Below are positions 55,370-64,000 of a stretch of DNA of 64,000 bases, piece after piece. Both the position numbers and the translations under genes were made by a program. This DNA comes from Patiria miniata (Eukaryota; Echinodermata; Asteroidea; Valvatida; Asterinidae), in assembly GCF_015706575.1 (NCBI RefSeq), contig NW_024037048.1, positions 12,541,512 to 12,605,511 of the forward strand. Reading direction: 5' to 3'. The notes under the pieces were generated by a model, which was not told the origin of the DNA, made no database searches, and worked only from the letters and a program-made list of their open reading frames with translations. Position 1 is the stretch's first letter. Each line of letters opens with the position of its first letter.

Positions 55370-55809
55370 TCAAATTTTAAAGATATCTGTCTTCTAAGTA
55401 ACCCACCAATAGCGTTCCTCCTGCTATAAACATGTATTCTCTTTCTATTTGTTGGTCGCAAGGTGGTAAAAAACTTTGAGTTTCTGTTCAGTGTTGCAGT
55501 CCTATGGGTAGTTTGTTGAGCTGCCTGCTCACTTCGTTGTAATAACGCAATGCTCGGTCTACGTCGGAAAATGTCTCTTTTAATAGAAGCGTTTTGTTTT
55601 CTGATACGTTCGTTGAGGAAATCTAGATATTTTGTTCATTCTCGTTGCCACCTGTCTTTGGCGGCTGCAAGTCGTTCTAGTGCTAAATCATGTCTCTTAC
55701 GCTCCTCATCGACTTGTTGCTGTTTCAAATTTGAAAATTAAAGGTTTGAACCCGTAAAAGCTAAGGCATTGATGATAGCACCTCCTAACATCGCGGCAAC
55801 GCTAGCCAT
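55370..55809 (-). pseudogene. Polinton-associated small gene relic (MASVAAMLGG type)
   Basis: From the ATG at 55807-55809 the frame starts MASVAAMLGGAIINALAF (hydrophobic), then DEERKRHDLALERLAAA-type charged coiled sequence, and ends with a second hydrophobic segment (IAGGTLLVGYLEDRYL). Several in-frame stops (the first about 24 codons in) break it. Proteins with this start and hydrophobic-helical-hydrophobic layout are found next to Polinton-like polymerase and capsid genes in invertebrates. The role is unknown. It lies directly upstream of the capsid-like relic. Confidence 0.5.
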
Positions 55810-56047
55810 TTTTTTGGTTATTTAAAATATAAACGTCTTTTATCTATATATATAAGAGCAAGTTTTATTTGGCGTCCGAGAAATGTTTGCTCCTGAAAGG
55901 ATCCGAGACCACAGTCTCCCGCGACGGGTGTCTTCCGCCGGGTCAGACACTTCGGGTCGTCCTAATTTTCCTGTTTGGACCGGCGATCCGTTTCATCGAT
56001 TTTTTCGTGACTGCGTTTTTGCACAGGAATGGCTGTCATGTGCGCTT

Positions 56048-56203
56048 TCACATTGACTGCCTGGCCGCCCTCTGTGTTGGCTTTTCTGCGAGTAAAGATT
56101 GTGCGTGGTCAGCGGCTTCAACGTAGGGGTTCCGTTTCCGTTCTGCAACAATTTTCACAAAACAGTAGTCTGGGGTGACCTTGGCAAAATATTTTTTCTC
56201 CAT
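56048..56203 (-). pseudogene. Short ORF, unrecognised, possible Polinton remnant
   Basis: 51 codons, starting MEKKYFAKVTPDYCFVKIVA, with normal-looking amino acid use, then a stop. I do not recognise it. It is on the same strand and between element relics, so it may be another broken gene of the element. Confidence 0.25.
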
Positions 56204-57240
56204 GGTGCGTGGCCACCAGGTGTCCCTATTGTTTCCTAATGCTTTGCTTGCCGCCCCTGCGCCGAGTGCAATGAATACTTAGAAGGACTACACATTAGTA
56301 TACCTTATACCTTGCGCAGTCTGACCAATCGAAAGCCTACACTGCATACTTCCGGGCTATGCATAAAACCGTCGATGGCAATGCGGTACTGCAGCCTGCT
56401 CCACACCCTGGAAACGAGGTTGGGTCTACGGTGCTGATAGAGTGCTATTGCTTCCATCATGGCTGAGTGTTGTAAGTTCACTGCCCGCCACGTATAATTC
56501 AGTGTCGTGTTATAATTTCGGGGGACTGTTTTTGGATCAACAAAGGATCGATGCATTGCTTCAAATATCGCGATCTTTGAACTACGTTGGGTTGGAATAA
56601 CGATGAGTGCATAAATAATAATATCCATTGGTGGTTGTTGGCTGTTTGGCCTTGCTTTATTTATTATGGTTGAACCAACTTGAATAAAAGTTGATTCAAC
56701 TTTTTCCTCGCAGGTCTCGCAAATTGTAAGAAGTTCAAGTTTACGTTTGTTGAAGAGTTCAATACTGCAACTTATTTATGACCTTCCTCCCCGATTCAGA
56801 CTTTGAATTTTATGGAAACACTCAACATTTTCATTGCAAATGACACCTTCACTTTTTATTGCATTATGATTTATTGTCAAAACTGTACAATAAGCCTTCG
56901 CCTGTGCACTACGATAAGTATTTTAACTACGTTTTCCCACAAATACAACTGCCTCACAAAATGCCAATTTACAGACAGTTATACATGCCATGGTACATGG
57001 TACATATCGTGGGCGTAAATCGTTGGGGGACAGGGGACCCCCCCCCCCCCCAAACATTTTGAAGCGGGGATATCATATCGTTTGCCCCCCCCCCCCCCCC
57101 ACACACAATTTTTCTTCCCCGAATATAAATTGTAGCCTACTATGATGATTCTGTTGCTCAGAATAGCTGATTCAATGACTCCAAACTCGCAAATGATGTT
57201 TAAAAGAGGATTTTTTGCTGAAAACAATTGTTTTTAGTGG
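56204..57240. other. Unassigned stretch with a 107-codon minus-strand frame and two poly-C tracts
   Basis: A minus-strand frame at 56305-56628 contains MMEAIALYQHRRPNLVSRVW and has protein-like composition, but I cannot place it. Two poly-C tracts (about 57040-57053 and 57087-57101) lie in related sentences, each near an ATATC or GGGGAC word, suggesting a short degenerate duplication. No other gene is supported. Confidence 0.3.
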
Positions 57241-57417
57241 TCAGAAACTGCCTCAGGTCGCACTTCAGAAATTGCTTTTCTATAACTGCATGTCTTCTCA
57301 ACTAAATCCCCCATTTACATTTAATTCCCCACATTTTCAAACCCCAATACAAATACGCCCTACCTAATCTATGATCAGGTAAATCAGCTTGTATTAAATA
57401 TAGATCAACTACAGAAA

Positions 57418-57600
57418 ATGTATTATAGTCCAAGTGGTTATTGGAAAGGTGAAAGCGCCGTCTACCATTTACCTGATAAAACAAAAATTGATTTAAAAGG
57501 TAGCCAGATATTTGCTTAGAAAACAAGCAATCAGACAAATGTATCAACCTCACGACTACCTACCCAGGCCCATGTGTGGGTTACCGATTTTGTGACTCCT
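57418..57600 (+). pseudogene. Integrase fragment of a Maverick/Polinton-type element
   Basis: On the plus strand YYSPSGYWKGESAVYHL is followed, after a frame change near 57500, by LLRKQAIRQMYQPHDYLPRP. This pair of motifs matches the region preceding the catalytic core of the retrovirus-like integrase found in Polintons and adintoviruses. The DDE core is absent, so only a fragment remains. It meets the polymerase relic at about 57610 on the opposite strand. Confidence 0.55.
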
Positions 57601-57619
57601 TGGCTCGTTTAAAAGTGAT

Positions 57620-59025
57620 TAAATTTTAACACTCGATGCACCTTTTTAGTTTCAAACCGAGATTCAAGTGCAACTGCAAAGTGCAAAATGTATTTTTGTT
57701 TTAGAGCATACACGTTAATTCTTGTACGTTGCTACTACCGGTAGGTTCGGTAGTCAATAAATTATTTTGATAATCAGACATCCAATTTTGGGGTATGACG
57801 ATATTTTCGGGTGCTGGGGGATAATTGTTGTGCCCTGCGTGCAGATCGTTTGGGTTTTCTAAGTCTACTTTGAAAAATTAAGCAGTGTTTGACGTTTTTC
57901 TGATCATTAGTATTTTTTCTTCAGTAAACGGTTTCGTGGTGGTCCATTTAAAATTGTTGTACGGTAGATATTGTCTCGTATCCCAAGTGTATAGATTGTT
58001 GGCGTCTAGATAAGCGATGTAGCTCAACGGTTTCTTTGGATCATACTCTTCGAGATATTCATTGTTGGCTTTGTGTTTGTCGATGTCGGTCAACTACTTG
58101 AGTTAAGCTTCCGAGCGTTTTAACAGAGAGTCCCACGACAATCCAGGTGCCGTATAATAGTTTATCTAATGTGTAGTTTTCTATACACGTTCATCTAAAG
58201 TTTTCAAATACGCAAGCGAGTAACAATGTATCCACAGTGACATACAAATTGTGATATTCTTCTAGATTTTTTACATTAAACTCGTCCCACGTCAGTTTAG
58301 CTCTGTCATAGTCCTGTTGCGATATGGGTGGTAGGTTGGTCTCTTGGAATTTATCGAACGAGTCCATGTATTCATACGGATAAACTCCTTTTTGTAACAA
58401 CAGGTCGGTGTTTTGATTTTTAAAATGCTCTCTGAGTAGAGTAAACTACTCTTTTGGACAAGCTTTCACTAATTTTTCCAATGACGATGCCATAAAATTA
58501 AATAAGTCTATAAATCGTAGATTTCCTATCGAAAACTATATGTACTGTTCCGAATTTTTAGCGATGACTTTTATTTCTGTTTCACTTATCATACTCTGAC
58601 ATACCCTGCATGATTAAATGTGTATCGTAATTTTGTAAATTGTGAAAGAAGAACATTATCAGAGTACAACCAGGTTTAATTCGTAGTTTGAGGTTACAGT
58701 AGGCGTGTGCGGCTAATCCAACACATGTTTGAGTTTTTGTAACCGATTTTGTCTTGTGGAGTAAACTTTCATTGGGTTGGCAGAGAATAGGATCAAATCT
58801 AGCCTTTATATCTAACTGTAATTCTAACAAGGTTTTTACAAATTTAGTTGCGGCTTCTTTACCCTCACATCGGACGATGACCAGCATATAATGTGAACGT
58901 GGGTCTTGTTTATTATGTTTGCCTCTTTTTTTTAGTTTAGTTACATGTAGATTCAAAGTCGACGTAAATGACAAATGCTTTTTGTTTATAGGTATGCAAA
59001 AATGTGCATTGACAAGTGTTACCAA
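57620..59025 (-). pseudogene. Protein-primed family B DNA polymerase relic (Polinton pPolB)
   Basis: Minus-strand order: an exonuclease-side segment (58582-59025) with AHAYCNLKLRIKPG and FFFHNLQNYDTHLIMQ; then KGVYPYEYMDSFDKFQET and LYVTVDTLLLACVFENFR (58191-58400); then SYIAYLDANNLYTWD (57878-58093, the palm region); then DLENPNDLHAGHNNYP further down. These are characteristic of DNA polymerase B2, as in Maverick/Polinton elements. Pieces are separated by frameshifts and stops, and the C-terminal catalytic part is missing beyond about 57620. The exonuclease-region signature is clear enough for high confidence in the family. It is an old, dead copy. Confidence 0.85.
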
Positions 59026-59039
59026 GATGACGTCATTTT

Positions 59040-59760
59040 AGGGCATGTGACGTCATTATAAAGGTGCATTTTTCAAAGTCTCATTTTGAGAAAACTATCA
59101 GTCTGAATGGGTCAAAATTGCTTGTGAATGTAGTCCGAAATGTACGTACGGTATTATACAGGTAATTTTACCTGAAGTCATGATAAAACACCATCATGTA
59201 ATTTTATATCATAAATTTGAACAACAAGTTCAAATTTTTAACGATTTTTAAGGCATGAAAATCTTCTGCAGATCTGTGGATTTTGATAATTTGGAAGATA
59301 ATTGATGATCTTCAAAATTTATGTAAAATTGGTATATTTATTAAAAGAAAGATTATTTCTGATCCTCACCTGACTCTTTTAAATTATGCTCTGCAAAATT
59401 ACTACTCGCGCTGTTCTCAACATTATAACAGTATGCTTGGCTGTAACTAGGTACGTACGTACATAGCTTACGTATAACTGCGGAAACTGGGGTCTTTAAA
59501 AAAGGACTATGCACATGCGTAGTGAGTGTTCATATCTGCACATTTATCGAGCACACTGTAATTTAACTTTCGGCCATTGTAATTGTATTGTGTCACTTTT
59601 TTATGGCCAGGCCAAATGTAGTGCATATTTCATGAGTTGTGACTGGCGAATGTTGTAAACAGTGTATGGTATAAATATTTACATGATTGGTTTGGCATCT
59701 GTTGCTGTCTTCATTGGGAAAATTCAAAGTCATTGCTGACTCAAGTCATATTTACTGTAA
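59040..59760. repeat. TGACGTCA-containing repeat remnant, otherwise unassigned
   Basis: GACGTCATTTTAGGGCATGTGACGTCA opens the stretch (split across 59028-59055). Sentences like GTCTGAATGGGTCAAAATTG recall the ~147-bp satellite. No gene. Confidence 0.35.
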
Positions 59761-60800
59761 GTCGGTATGCATCCTAAAAAAAACACCACTTATTTTACAT
59801 CTTTCAAGAAGCGCAACAAATTAACACCTATTAAAAGACACGTTTCACAGTGACGCATGAAAATGCGTGCGCGCTGTGAAAAGTACACATGTATGTACAT
59901 GTACATGTAGCACACGAATGTGTGTACAAATGCATTGTATATGGAGTAAATCAAGGACACACACGTGCAACTCATCGATGAATCGAGGACAGAAACCAAA
60001 TCGAGGACTCCTCAATTGGAAAATGTGTACAAAACCAATGAGAGCTGTTGCGAAAAAGTACAAAGGAAAAGGGAAGAGGAACATAACAAATTCCTTGATT
60101 TAACACCATAAACAAACGTGGTTGTACATTTGTACATGTGTAGAACAAGCTTACTTGCGATTTTGAACGGTTAAAAAATCTGAAATCACATGAAAATAAC
60201 ATGTACATATTGGACATGTTGGTCTACATTTGACGCATGAGGGTGTGTGTTATAGGCTACATAGCTCATATCTTGACCACGCAGTAGTAGTTCACAGTAC
60301 TACTAGCTGGCTGTAATTCTTTCTTGCAACACCGTGACTTTTTAAAAAAACAGTCATAAATTTTGTCGCGTGCAAATAGTCAGATTTACTATTAGTTGGT
60401 ATACATTTAAAATGAAATCCTAAAGAAAAACACTTATTTTATATCTAACAAGGAGCGCGACCAATTACACTTAATTAAAAGACGCTTTTCACAGTGACGC
60501 ATACAAATGCCGCACACTGTGAATTGTACGCGTATGTGTGTACATGTAGTACAATGTATGCATGTACAAGTGTACATGTGAAGAATAAGTGCATGATGTA
60601 TATATGCAATTTTGAAAATCTGAAAGTACATGAAAATAACACGTACATGTACATTTTTGACATGTTGGTCTACATTTGATGCACGAGGGCGTGCGTTATA
60701 GGCTACATAGCTTATACCTTTTTTTGCTACAACATGACTTTTTTAATAACCACTCATGAATTTTGTCACGTGCAAAACAACTTCACAGTTATCACAACAA
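59760..60800. repeat. Two diverged direct copies of a ~400-600 bp repeat
   Basis: TTATTTTACATC/TTATTTTATATC, ATTAAAAGACACGTTTCACAG / ATTAAAAGACGCTTTTCACAG and GTGACGCAT..AAATGC start the copies near 59790 and 60432. TTGGACATGTTGGTCTACATTTGA-like words close them near 60211 and 60657. The first copy contains the GTGTACAAAACCAATGAGAG repeat, absent from the second, so that repeat may be an insertion. No coding frame is supported. Confidence 0.6.
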
Positions 60801-60879
60801 AATACATGTGTATTATTATAGTGCAAAATCTTCACGACTAGTGTGTGTTATAGTGTCATTAATATATTAAATGTGCATA

Positions 60880-61015
60880 TTTTGAAGGCCTGTATCTACA
60901 AAAACTACAAGTCTGATTGGGTTGAAAGTTGGTATGTACTTAGACCGGGATGTGTTGTAGACGAAAATTTAAGTGACATCACGATGACGTCATCATAGGT
61001 CACGTGATGTCACGT
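60880..61015 (+). repeat. Single TGACGTCA-type monomer
   Basis: GAAGGCCTGTATCTACAAAAAC, GTTGAAAGTTGGTATGTACTTA (in part), GGGATGTGTTGTAG and GATGACGTCATCATAGGTCACG match the 147-bp satellite order. Confidence 0.6.
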
Positions 61016-61502
61016 TAAAGATTTATAGATTTGATATTTAAAAATCAATACAAAATCAACTGGGAGAGACCTGAACTTGATTTCTGTGGGAATTAATAGA
61101 ATACTCCAGGCTCTTTTTTTTTTTTAATTACGTGCAAAATCACGTTACCCCTCCTTCCAGTTGAAACCGGAAGTGCCTTGTCATTTAAAATTTATAAAAG
61201 ATCTATCTAAACTGGCTTTGAACGATGTATGCTCTTGCTCTGTTGTTTTTCACATAAACATTAATGGTGACATCATACATAAAGTGTTAGAGTGCTCTCT
61301 AGCGGCAGGATGAAAAATGTTTAAAATGAATAATTAGTTGATGAGTGTGGCGAGGTTTGCTGAAATCATTTTTTTAATTTATGTATAATTCATTTTGTTG
61401 TGCTTTTTCAACCACTTTTTGTGTAATTTTGGTTTGGTTTTGTATCACTGTTTGTAATTCTTTGTTTAGGTCAAATAAATAATAATAATTAGCAGTACGT
61501 TC
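61016..61502. other. Unassigned non-coding stretch
   Basis: T-rich and AT-rich sequence ending with an AATAATAATAATT simple run before the inverted arm. No gene seen. Confidence 0.35.
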
Positions 61503-61705
61503 GAGTAGTGTTCATTCGTTTTGAACGTACGCAAGACGGGCATTTACGTTTCAGCCAATGGAGAGCTTTGCTTGCCACGCTCCACCCACAATTACCGTCC
61601 ACCGTGACCGTCCACAGCCTTACTTTTATTACTTTTATTCAAATTGTTTGCTGCATGCAAGAGGATTCCAACTCGTTGAGCGGTACAAAAATCTAAATAA
61701 CAAAC
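61503..61705 (+). repeat. Left arm of a ~210-bp inverted repeat pair, CCAAT-containing
   Basis: It reads AGTGTTCATTCGTTTTGAACG, GACGGGCATTTACGT, TCAGCCAATGG, CACGCTCCACCCACA, CCGTGACCGTCCAC and ATGCAAGAGGATTCCAA. The reverse complement of 63418-63635 follows it closely, with one ~20-bp indel before the ATG. The CCAAT word and GC-rich spacing look promoter-like, and a short frame beginning MQEDSNSLSGT follows. Confidence 0.7.
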
Positions 61706-62130
61706 GAGGATCTCTTACAAAGAAAGCTGTCTGACACAATACCTGCTGAATCTCTCTATCGAAGCAATTTTGCAAGTACATGTACATTGTACATGATGTG
61801 TTTTGAACAAAATCTAGTCGGTAAAGCAAACAGAATTACGCACGTAATTAGTTTAGTGCAGGTATATGAATTCAAACTGCAGGGAGTCCTCTCAGCATTT
61901 AAGCCTACTGTACATACTGCCTTTAGTCATGGATCCCGTGGCCACAATCATGTTCCTTTCTATGTTATTACTTTCTGTTATTGATAAGTGTACCCCCTGT
62001 TGATTTTTTTCTCGACGAAGAGCTGGCTTTTCTTTGGAATTATTTCAACACTCTGTTTATGGGTTTTCTCTGCACGGGCATATTTTGTTTGCCTGCACCT
62101 TTACCAAGATTGCGCTACAATAGAAACTAT
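61706..62130. other. Unassigned spacer between inverted arms
   Basis: Contains GTACATGTACATTGTACATG. No convincing gene. Confidence 0.35.
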
Positions 62131-62640
62131 TCTGAAGGCTTACGTAGGGTACAGCATACAGTCAGTATTCAGATTAACAATACACTTGGAATGTAAGGAA
62201 AGAAAAGGGCTAAGGCAGAGTACGAGTGCTATAGACACCATTATAAAGGCTTACGTAGGGTACAGTCAGTATTCAGATTAACAATACACTTGAAACGCAA
62301 GGAAAGAATAAGGCTAAGGCAGGGTACGGGCGCTACAATAGACACTATTATAAGGGCTTACGTAGGGTACAGTCAGTATTCAGATTAACAATACACTTGA
62401 AACGTAAGGAAATAATAAGGCTAAGGCAGGGTACGAGCGCTATAATAGAAACTATGTAGGATTAAAAAGGCTTACGTAGGGAACAGTCAGTATTCAGATT
62501 AACAATACACTCGGAACGCAAGGAAATAATAAGGCTAAGGCAGGGTACGAGCGCTACTTAGAAAAACAATAAAAACGGTACATAGGATTATAAATGTTAC
62601 GCAGGGTACAGTCAGTATTCAGATTAACAAGACATATACA
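62131..62640 (+). repeat. ~110-bp tandem array, about 4.5 units
   Basis: TTAC(G)TAGGG starts at 62140, 62251, 62359, 62472 and (variant) 62597. Each unit holds TACAGTCAGTATTCAG, ATTAACAATACAC, AAGGAAA.AA..GGCTAAGGC and GGGTACGAGCGCTA. Spacing is 108-125 bp. Confidence 0.85.
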
Positions 62641-63417
62641 TTTGTATGCCTGTTAAAGCTAAAGGCCACGTACCTTCGGGTACTGTCACTCTGAAAGCAA
62701 GACGAAAGTGAAGCACGAAATGGGGGACGTTCGACAAATGTGCCCGTGTGAATAACAATGATGAGGAGAGGGCACCTGTTTTAAATGCATATCGCCATAA
62801 GTTTATAAACAAAGAAGAGGTTTATGGAGTAAATCATTAGTTTATAGAGTCACAAATGTTTAACGACGCTGAAAAAAAAGTTTGGCTCATTACGTTTAAA
62901 ATTAACCTTAACTGAATCTCCAATAAAAAGAAATGTTTGTATGTACCGTATTTCTATCATATTCTTTTCATGACTAAAAACGAATAAAACTGCTTCAAAC
63001 TGTTTAAAGAGTACATTGACCTGAAACTACAATCAACAAACTAAGCTGACCCATGTTTCGGCAAGTCCTTCAAATTTTTATTTATAATTATTTATTTATA
63101 ATACATGTGATATAATCGATAACAAGTCTTTTATTTTGTTAATTTCAGTTTTTATTTATCGGAGATTATACGATAGAGCTTCAAAGAAACAGAGATTTGT
63201 TTGTGTTTACTTTTATTGACAGGAAAAAGGGTTGACAAACTTTGTCGAAAGATTTCAACATGAGTTTGAGTTGAACGTGCACTATAGTATCCTATACACA
63301 TATACGCGTACATGTACAACATTTCCAGTGCTTTTCTTCATCACGTCATATGTCGCCTATAGGTACAGCACTATACATCTCCACTTTATGGTTCCCGATC
63401 CTGCCACTTAGAATGTT
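62641..63417. other. Unassigned non-coding stretch
   Basis: Short frames only, no recognised gene or repeat. Confidence 0.35.
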
Positions 63418-63635
63418 CTTTTGTTATGTTGAAATTTGTACCGCTCAACGACTTGGAATCCTCTTGCATTGTTATCGTGATTAATAGAAGCAGCGAACAA
63501 TTTGAATAATAAAAGTAAGGCAGTGGACGGTCACGGTGGGCGGTAACTGTGGGTGGAGCGTGGCAAGCAAAGCTTTTCATTGGCTGAGACGTAAATGCCC
63601 GTCCTGCGTACGTTCAAAACGAATGAACACTAGTA
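63418..63635 (-). repeat. Right arm of the inverted repeat pair
   Basis: Inverse of 61503-61705. On the minus strand it has TCAGCCAATG, CCACCCACAGTTACCG, a ~20-bp segment absent from the left arm, and ATGCAAGAGG opening MQEDSKSLSGTNFNITKEHS, a frame a little longer than on the left. Confidence 0.7.
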
Positions 63636-64000
63636 CTTTCCCCCACGCTTACTTGTGCAAGCGCGACAGCGTTCGCTTTACCTCTCAGGTGACTTCTCGC
63701 GCCTACTCGAGCCTGGCCCAAGTGACCGACTCCCTGAGCCGGTTACTTGGGTAAGTATCCCTTAAGGCCACACAACGTCCGGCGGGCGCCTCAGACCGTG
63801 TCCGAAACGGGCTTCCATGGAGCATAGCGCTACAAACCCTATGCATGGAGCTACGGCTACGAATTATTGTCAGCGCGTCCCCGCGTATTTTCACTGGGCG
63901 TGGACGTGCTCTAGACATAATTGATTTCGGATGCAGCCTGGGAATTCTGAAAAATGTTGCAACCTGACGCCACTCCATGATTGTGTACAAAGTCTTTTGA
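63636..64000. other. GC-rich end of window with a 12-bp stem hairpin
   Basis: CCCAAGTGACCG (63717-63728) and CGGTTACTTGGG (63740-63751) pair with one G-T mismatch, immediately followed by TAAGT so that GGGTAAGT resembles a splice donor. A frame reaching this point (from ATG 63536, or 63624) could be the end of an exon, but I recognise no protein. Confidence 0.25.

Noticed and set aside
63536-63754. Host exon ending at a GGGTAAGT splice donor
   Set aside because: The frame overlaps the inverted-repeat arm and a hairpin, and the protein is unrecognisable; kept only as a low-confidence remark.

Overview
The window looks like repeat-dominated intergenic DNA from a marine invertebrate animal. It is AT-rich and non-bacterial. 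It carries a DIRS-type tyrosine-recombinase retrotransposon, a broken LINE, a tRNA-derived SINE-like family, several small TIR transposons, Helitron-like ends, ~145-bp satellites and a fossil Maverick/Polinton. The many ACATGTACATGT and TACCGGTA words and the AGGTCAAAGGTCAAGGTCA satellites are, from general knowledge, common in molluscs and invertebrate deuterostomes. I cannot name the species. I see no convincing ordinary host gene.

Layout: 1-2080 holds no recognisable gene. 2081-4292 is a satellite-bearing element with a 5' hairpin, AGGTCA-rich satellite, TGACGTCA-rich tail and a 3' hairpin followed by CTAG. From 4142 to 28112 runs a ~24-kb block. It ends at exactly 500 Ns (28113-28612) and is then repeated almost base for base from 28613 to 52579. 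Each block contains Helitron-like termini, a 600-bp TIR MITE, a tRNA-like SINE, a LINE (minus strand) inserted into a satellite, a dispersed repeat called family X here (with a hAT-like MITE inside), a 1.1-kb TIR element with a coding-like stretch, two large satellite-bearing elements each interrupted by another transposon, a second SINE in a family X copy, and a complete DIRS element. The copies differ mostly by 1-3 bp indels and abut a fixed-size gap, so I think they are most probably two overlapping contigs placed end to end, not a biological tandem duplication.

52580-59030 carries pieces of a decayed Maverick/Polinton (adintovirus-like) element. These are protein-primed family B DNA polymerase, a retroviral-type integrase piece, a capsid-like gene and small associated genes, all broken, with a Helitron-like end and a foldback array among them. 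59040-64000 holds duplicated non-coding repeats, TGACGTCA repeats, a ~110-bp tandem array and a pair of ~210-bp inverted arms.

The only gene set that works together is the DIRS one: a gag-like protein, reverse transcriptase/RNase H, and tyrosine recombinase. It lies between 143-bp inverted terminal repeats and has an internal complementary region. The copy at 46031-52537 has the better-preserved reading frames.
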